From Poa pratensis (Eukaryota; Streptophyta; Magnoliopsida; Poales; Poaceae): DNA of 64,000 bases. Below, one piece after another: positions 58,401-64,000 of this stretch (the stretch's first letter is position 1; the number at the start of each line of letters is the position of its first letter). Both the position numbers and the translations under genes were made by a program. Below the pieces are notes generated by a model. It ran no database searches. It was not told where the DNA came from and worked only from the letters and a program-made list of their open reading frames with translations. The stretch spans positions 75,993,445 through 76,057,444 of the forward strand of contig CAMZMU010000027.1 in assembly GCA_947311845.1 (NCBI GenBank), in the 5' to 3' direction.

Positions 58401-59806
58401 GTGGGATTGGGTGGCATCCTGGTGTTGTGCAGACAGCAGGCTCGTCGACCCATGACTAGTTCGACTTTGGATAATGGGACGCTTCGTATTGATTGCTACG
58501 TCGAGGCGGCGGTTCCGTAGCAGGTGGTGTGTTTTCATGGCGTTTGGTCATCTTGTGTCTTGTGGGTGGCGGGTCGCCTTGCTTGTGTTATTTTTTGGCC
58601 CTGTTTTCCGTATAAATAGGGCGTTGTAAAATGATTTATTTATCCGATTTCCCTTATAAATTAGGTCATCTCTTTTATCTATTCGGGCAGTGGATATCGG
58701 CCACTTAGACCTTAAAAAAATCGCGTGCAACACCTCTGTTTTTGCTGCATCTTCTGAGGAAGCAATGCCTATAGCTCTGTACAGTCCATACAATCCTGGA
58801 TCCAGTCAAGATGGAAAAGAGATCCCACGAGGGCAACAGCCGCAATTTAGTATCGTGCACGTATAGCAAAATTGGCTCTCCAGATTAGTACTAATGTCCA
58901 ACATTTAGTTTTGAAGTATTTTTTGCAAGAACTGTACCCAATTGATAGTGAAGCACTTATAACATGCAAGCCATATCGGCTCATGGGGCTCGATTTGTAC
59001 TAGCTGTAGTAGCCTTTGTTTGTACTGCAATTTCAGTGCAATGAGTCCTTGATTCATCACGATGATGTGTGATTTCTCTTAACTATGTCACATTAAAGCT
59101 TATTAGGCAGAACATTTTAATTTCAATAACAAGAGAATGTGCCCCCAATTTTGTTACCCAATTGGGTGTCATACTTTCCTATCACCGACCAGGTTTTTGC
59201 CACAACATCTGAACTTCATACGAGATATACATAATACTGCCCCTAGAACAATGGACGAGCCACTGAAGATAATACAACATGTTACTGATCCGGTCCATAA
59301 TTCTTGTTGTGGGCTCTGAATTTTTTTGTGCTAGCCTAGCAGTGGTTTCCCGACACTTTTATTGGACCGGAGGTAGTATAAAGTTTCACCATGCCTACTA
59401 CAGCCACGACATGAGAGAAATATATTTCGGCGACATCCTAACGCATTAGAGTGGTTTGAGAAGGCACAGATCTGTCGTTTCTACTCTCAGAGTTAATTTG
59501 GGTAGCTGGTTGCAAAAATCATGTGCTCGAGTTGGGGATGACCTTACCTTCCCTAATGGGCATCTTTACTGCAGTTGTCCGGAGAAAACTAGCTGCAGGC
59601 GAAGCAGCTAAAATCACCATGACTTGAATGAACTACAAACACCAGAGTACAACTTGGTTGGCTACAATAGGACCACTTAACTGACCCTTGCATCGGTCTA
59701 TAAAGTGATGACTTTATGTTTGCGAACTCTTGTGCCAAATATTGGATTAGCTACCTTAGCTTGCCTCCAGTACTACCCTCCGGCATGTACAGAACTTGGT
59801 TTGGGA

Positions 59807-59998
59807 ATGGGTGGTATCGTGAATGAGCACAACCCGGAGGTTCTGATGTTATCTTCGATCCCATGCTCACAGCTTGGGAGATATGTACCGAAACAAATGC
59901 TTAGCTCTTCATCGGGCGCTATGTCCGTGAAGATTAGGTCTGGGGCGAAAAATTGGTGCATTGCCGACGCGAAGGACTTGAGCTCAATAATGCCGTGA
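59807..59998 (+). other. Small ATG frame of array unit at 59.8 kb
   Basis: 63 codons starting MGGIVNEHN, about 107 bp downstream of a CTATAAAG box. It is the longest open product among the units. It has no recognisable domain and resembles the other units only at its N-terminus. It could be a first exon, a small peptide gene or chance. Confidence 0.3.
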
Positions 59999-60155
59999 GA
60001 TTAACCCTTGTAGTTTATTTGATGCCACCTTCGGATGCGTCATAAAACTGCCCCTTAATTAATATGATGAGGCCGAGGTTTTACCTCCGTTTAAAAAAAA
60101 AGATACCCCAAACAATTTTCATTCCCTGCAAAAAATAAACTAATTTTCATTCAGT

Positions 60156-60485
60156 CTAAAGCAAATGACAGAAGCAGTGCGGAATCACGGGATGCATGAA
60201 CACAAATGTAGAAAATCTGTTGAAGACAAATGGAAATTCATCTTGCTCGCGTTGATGCAACACGGGATCTCTGAGATCGGGAACACACCGGTGCAACGTG
60301 GCCGCTAGATCATTTGTCCGATCATATTTCTTTTTGAGATCTGTCATATAGTATTTAGCTTCTGACACTGCAATCTGAAAATTTCCAATTGCTAAAACTA
60401 CCATGTTGAGAGATTTTACCGTGAACCAAATAGCTGGGACATCATGGCTATCATCCATGGCACATGCCACATGGGAATGATGCAT
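60156..60485 (-). other. Gene-like fragment, copy 2 (paired with 31053-31292)
   Basis: A minus-strand frame of 109 codons, unrecognised. About 230 bases align with 31050-31290 (landmarks given there). Copy 2 keeps the longer open frame. No domain was identified. Confidence 0.35.
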
Positions 60486-61299
60486 AAATAGGAAAAAAAA
60501 AACAGCACGTGTGGATGAGTAATGATAGCTATCGACTAGCTGGAAGCATGTAGTATTGCAGTTGCCATAACCTTTTTTTTCTTAAATACGAAGATTATCC
60601 ATACTTTGGGTTGCATTAGATTGATAGAACCACACAAGATTTCAAAGTTCAATATTTTTTGAATGATGTATCACAAACGAAGTATAAACGTATCACCTAA
60701 TCTATAATGTTCGCCGTTTCCGTGCCAAAAAGGACAACCTTACGGCCACTGTCCTGAAGAACAGTTGTAGTCCCGTTCAGAAAACAGACCAGCTGCAGTT
60801 AAATCAGCTCGAATCAATAGCATGACTTGAATGAACTACTGATTCCAAAGCTACTCCTGTGAAGTGAGGGTACTATTTGGTTGGTTGCGTCAAGAGTCCA
60901 GACCACTCAACTGTCACTTGCATCGGTCTGTCTATAAATATAAAGTGCTAACCGGATATTTGCCGAAAAGCACTTGTGCCCGGTATTGTAATGCCTAGGT
61001 TAGCTTGCCTCTAGCGCTAACAGTTGTTCCCGACAATCTCAGCCAATACATATGTTACATTTTTTTTGAGGTTTATGTTACATTGTTTAGGAATAGGTGG
61101 TATCGTGAATGAGCACCACGCGACGCTTCCTGGTTATGCTCTATCTATATCGAGACGTTTTCGGATCAAGAACCATGATCGCTAATTGACTGTGAAGCTA
61201 CTTGGCTCCAAAACATATTGCGCACGGTCGGTCCCCACTCAGTGTGTTCGAAAATGGTTATAGAGACGTTAAACATACTACTAATTTCTAGATGATATC

Positions 61300-62959
61300 A
61301 TTTGCTCGCTTAAATCGTAAATTTTACAAACCGTTGAACTTAAAAAAGTGTATTTGACATCACGAAAATTGGGTTTGATTACATCATATAAGATACATTC
61401 ACCAGAGAAAGGTCTATTTTTGGTTTATTTTTAAGATAATATCACTATTTTTATATGGTTAAGTTTAGACTATGCGCGAATTATTATTTTAAATTCACCA
61501 AAACACCATGTCACCCTAGTTATCAACCGTGCACCTGCACGGGTTAGTGACGTAAAAGGAAATTGTTATGTTTTAGGTAACAATTATTTATGTGAACACT
61601 ATAAATTTTTTCAAGGGCATCATATTTACCATATTGAACATGTCCACGGATTTTATTTCAGTAAACCAATACCTATTTGATTTTTTTAGAACATATTTAA
61701 CTTAGTTGAGAACCATGGATGATATGAAATACGATTATATAGTATATATTAAACCACATTAACATTTTGTATTACAGAGATACGACCAACATCTGATGTT
61801 TCATCAACGGATATACAAATAACCACCCGAGACACAACTCAAGACCTGCTAGGACCATATACAGTTATCCTCGGAGTCATGCACATTTTTCTTATGCCTT
61901 TGGCTTGCAATTCGTCAGTAATGACTTAAAGTAGTGTTATTTGTTGTTGATAATGTTAAACCTCTTCTAGGTGCACCTTGCGATATATGGAAGTCTTAAG
62001 AACCTTATATTTGCAATGAAATTATCAATGACAACAGAAGACAACGTACCATTTTTCTGACAAACTATATGTTCTTAAAGGCTTTGTGTTCTCCTTCATT
62101 TCAGTTTTTTCTGTATCAAATATTTTTATTGGATCAATAAAGATAGATTATTGTAAACAAAATAAAATCTGCATGCACACTCGAATGGAGCATTTATGTC
62201 AAAATATAATTTTGGAAATTCTTTTTCACTACTTATACTTATATATAGTAAAGTAATATAGTCCATCCTCGTTTTTTTCGTATAATCAGTCATGTCCCCA
62301 TGTATACCAGCTTGCATTTGTAGTCATGTGCTTGTCTTGCGAGTAGCATGTATATCCGTCTAATTATTTGTGTTTTGGTACTGAGGTGGTCGGACATTTT
62401 GTCTTGTCAGGGTGTGTCTTTGACACCACTATGCGTGCCATAACTTCTTTATACTCTTTGAAGTATTTACTGTAAATGATATTCCTATATAGTGCCGCAA
62501 TGGGGGGGTGACGTTTTGACACTCCAGAGCATATATATGCTCCCCATCTTTAAAATACATATTAAACATACTGTGAGATGTCAAAAAAATTGGACAAAAA
62601 AAATCCCGTTTACATGTCATCGTTTTGTATGCTCAAAAAAAATTCTCACAGGAAATCGATATATTTTTTGCCATGTGTAAAAATATAAAGTTTTGTGCTA
62701 AAATATGCTTTTCACGAATGTATTTTTTAGTCTTTTTTACGCATGCCACATGACGTGCACACATAGAATGTCGAGAAATAGGCGGCAAAAATTTTGTTCA
62801 GAATTTTTTGGTGTTTCAAAATATTTTTTCCAATAACAAAATCATAAACTCTAATATGCTTTCGGTGCGAATCATTTTACATTTACAAACATGTTCTAGT
62901 GTAATACGATTATTCCTGACAGGCACATGCGCAGCTAGTAATAGCTGATCGCTCCGGTC
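61300..62959 (+). other. AT-rich gene-free sequence
   Basis: No gene was recognised. A CAACCGTGCACCTGCACGGG word at about 61532 is of a kind often seen at decayed transposon ends in grasses, but no partner end was found. Confidence 0.4.
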
Positions 62960-63052
62960 AGCTTTATAAGTTTTTTCTTTTTTGAATTTAAGGCTACTTT
63001 ATTAATTAGGCATAACAGTTACATTGTTTGGAGATCCTCCTAGCTTTATAAG
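62960..63052 (-). mobile_element. Tiny retroposon insertion with target duplication
   Basis: A 71-bp insert (62971-63041) is flanked by AGCTTTATAAG at 62960-62970 and 63042-63052. It begins with T-rich sequence, the antisense of a poly(A) tail, followed by a body that on the minus strand ends TAATAAAGTAGCC and then A's, like a LINE 3' end. Confidence 0.6.
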
Positions 63053-63710
63053 TTTTTTTTTTTTTGGTTTGCTTTAGCTAGTAATAGCTGATCCCACCGA
63101 TCAGTTTTGCTTTTTTGTTTTTACATCGATCAGCTGCCCTAATTTTATTTCATCACCGATCAGGCTACACGTATGTTTTGGAGTTAGCTTATGGTACAGT
63201 TGTATCCTGCCTGGACTCTATTAACGTTAGATATGACTCATATTTCCGATTTTAAAATTAGTGGAACGGGACATGGTTTGGTTGTAGAGGTGTTGCAAAA
63301 ACTTTGTTTGTAACCGATTAATATTGTACGTAACTTGTTCATCTTTTAATCTCAACCGTTACAATCAAAATTAACGGACTATATATTTCTAACCTGGTCT
63401 AGATGGCTAGTGCAGCAATTCTATACAAGAGTCTGATCGATTGGTCTGCATCCGGAGAGAAAAGGAAGCTAGAGAGTTCATTAGATAACTGATGGTGGAA
63501 GCAGGTGCGGTACAAAATACGCCAGCGTTAGCTACAACACTGCATGGGTCGAGTCGCACAGCACCTAGTATCCATTATTTGGATTCTCCAACGTAACGTC
63601 GAGTGACATTGACTCGCTGACCGTGGGACCCTGAGTTGTGGGGTCATATGCTGACAAAAATAGTAGACTACGATTTGCGCCTCAAATAGACGTCTCCATT
63701 GAGAAGAATG
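63053..63710 (+). other. Gene-free spacer
   Basis: It contains a second copy of TAGCTAGTAATAGCTGATC (63073 region; first at 62933), so a small local duplication. Otherwise nothing was seen. Confidence 0.4.
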
Positions 63711-64000
63711 TTTTTTTTTGAAACGGGGCAAAAGCTTTGCCTTTTCTATAATATAGGAGAAGCAAACAAGGTACGGCCGGAGCCAAACTAAAAACAAACC
63801 ACACAGGTCGGGGCGTACTAAAAGAAAGTAGCCCCACGGTGATCTAAATCACCCTATGCCATCCGGTCTCTCTGAGAGAAAGATCATCATTCCTTCAAAA
63901 AGCGCACAAAAGCGACCTCCGCGACCTCAAAGCAGGTGGCTAAGAGATAATCTCCGCCAGGTGTTTTCGACCGTAAGGATCTAGTCCTTGGCTTCGTCTT
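63711..64000 (-). mobile_element. 3' end of a LINE, continuing beyond the window
   Basis: A run of T followed by GAAACGGGGCAAAAGCTTTG is the antisense of a common Triticeae LINE 3' end. The following sequence has the untranslated character expected. The coding part would lie to the right of the window. Confidence 0.6.

Larger units (their letters stand above)
36907..61300 (+). repeat. Diverged tandem array of about 1.4-kb promoter-like units
   Basis: At least seven partial or complete units share three boxes in the same order. They are (1) TGCATCGGTCTATAAA, near 36922 (box altered), 39094, 40521, 58124, 59690 and 60920; (2) CTTGTGCCC, near 36988, 39125, 40560, 54758, 58162, 59729 and 60973; and (3) GGTGGTATCGTGAATGAG or close, starting with ATG at 39221, 40660, 58263 and 59807, and with ATA or GTG at 54865, 55752 and 61093. 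A GAGTTGGGGATGACCTTA-type box precedes each by 100-200 bp. Units 39120-40000 and 58160-59300 also share about 800 bp further downstream. The array is interrupted by several mobile elements. Limits are approximate. Confidence 0.7.

Overview
The window looks like nuclear DNA from a grass of the Triticeae (wheat, Aegilops, barley or rye group). The evidence is a long LTR beginning TGATACGTCTC after the internal end AAGCTTGGGGATGC, Stowaway and Tourist MITEs, a tRNA-derived SINE of the cereal type, a restorer-like PPR gene and a large chromodomain gypsy element. These family assignments come from recognition, not from a search. There are two intact protein-coding genes, one weak small-gene candidate, several gene ruins, and a great deal of transposon and duplicated sequence. 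No rRNA gene, tRNA gene or CRISPR array was seen.

Layout. 1-3764: 3' ends of two gypsy retrotransposons, the second with a complete LTR. 3765-8950: low-gene sequence with a receptor-like-kinase ruin, a broken small gene and a Tourist MITE. 9239-11707: an intact restorer-of-fertility-like PPR gene. 12992-15474: a second copy of the kinase ruin, a SINE with a 16-bp target duplication, a perfect 161-bp tandem duplication and a Mutator-like foldback element. 16106-17905: a small-gene candidate behind a TATA box, a Stowaway MITE and a TIR element. 18688-20928 (minus): an intact intronless L-type lectin receptor kinase. 21500-31290: AT-rich sequence with a Harbinger ORF1 ruin, a short 1.33-kb LTR element nested in a Stowaway MITE, and a GC island. 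31300-36353: a complete but dead copia element with target duplications. 36907-61300: a diverged tandem array of promoter-like units. Into this array have landed a LINE relic, a type I MADS pseudogene, a 12.7-kb chromovirus arranged LTR-internal-LTR-partial internal, a copia fragment and a 1.57-kb poly(A) retroposon. 61300-64000: AT-rich sequence ending in a LINE tail on the minus strand.

How it fits together. The two intact genes are unrelated. The PPR protein should act on organellar RNA, and the lectin kinase should sit in the plasma membrane. The least explained part is the 36.9-61.3 kb array. Its units repeat a CTATAAA box, a CTTGTGCCC box and, about 110-165 bp after the first box, a GGTGGTATCGTGAATGAG box that starts with ATG in four of seven copies.
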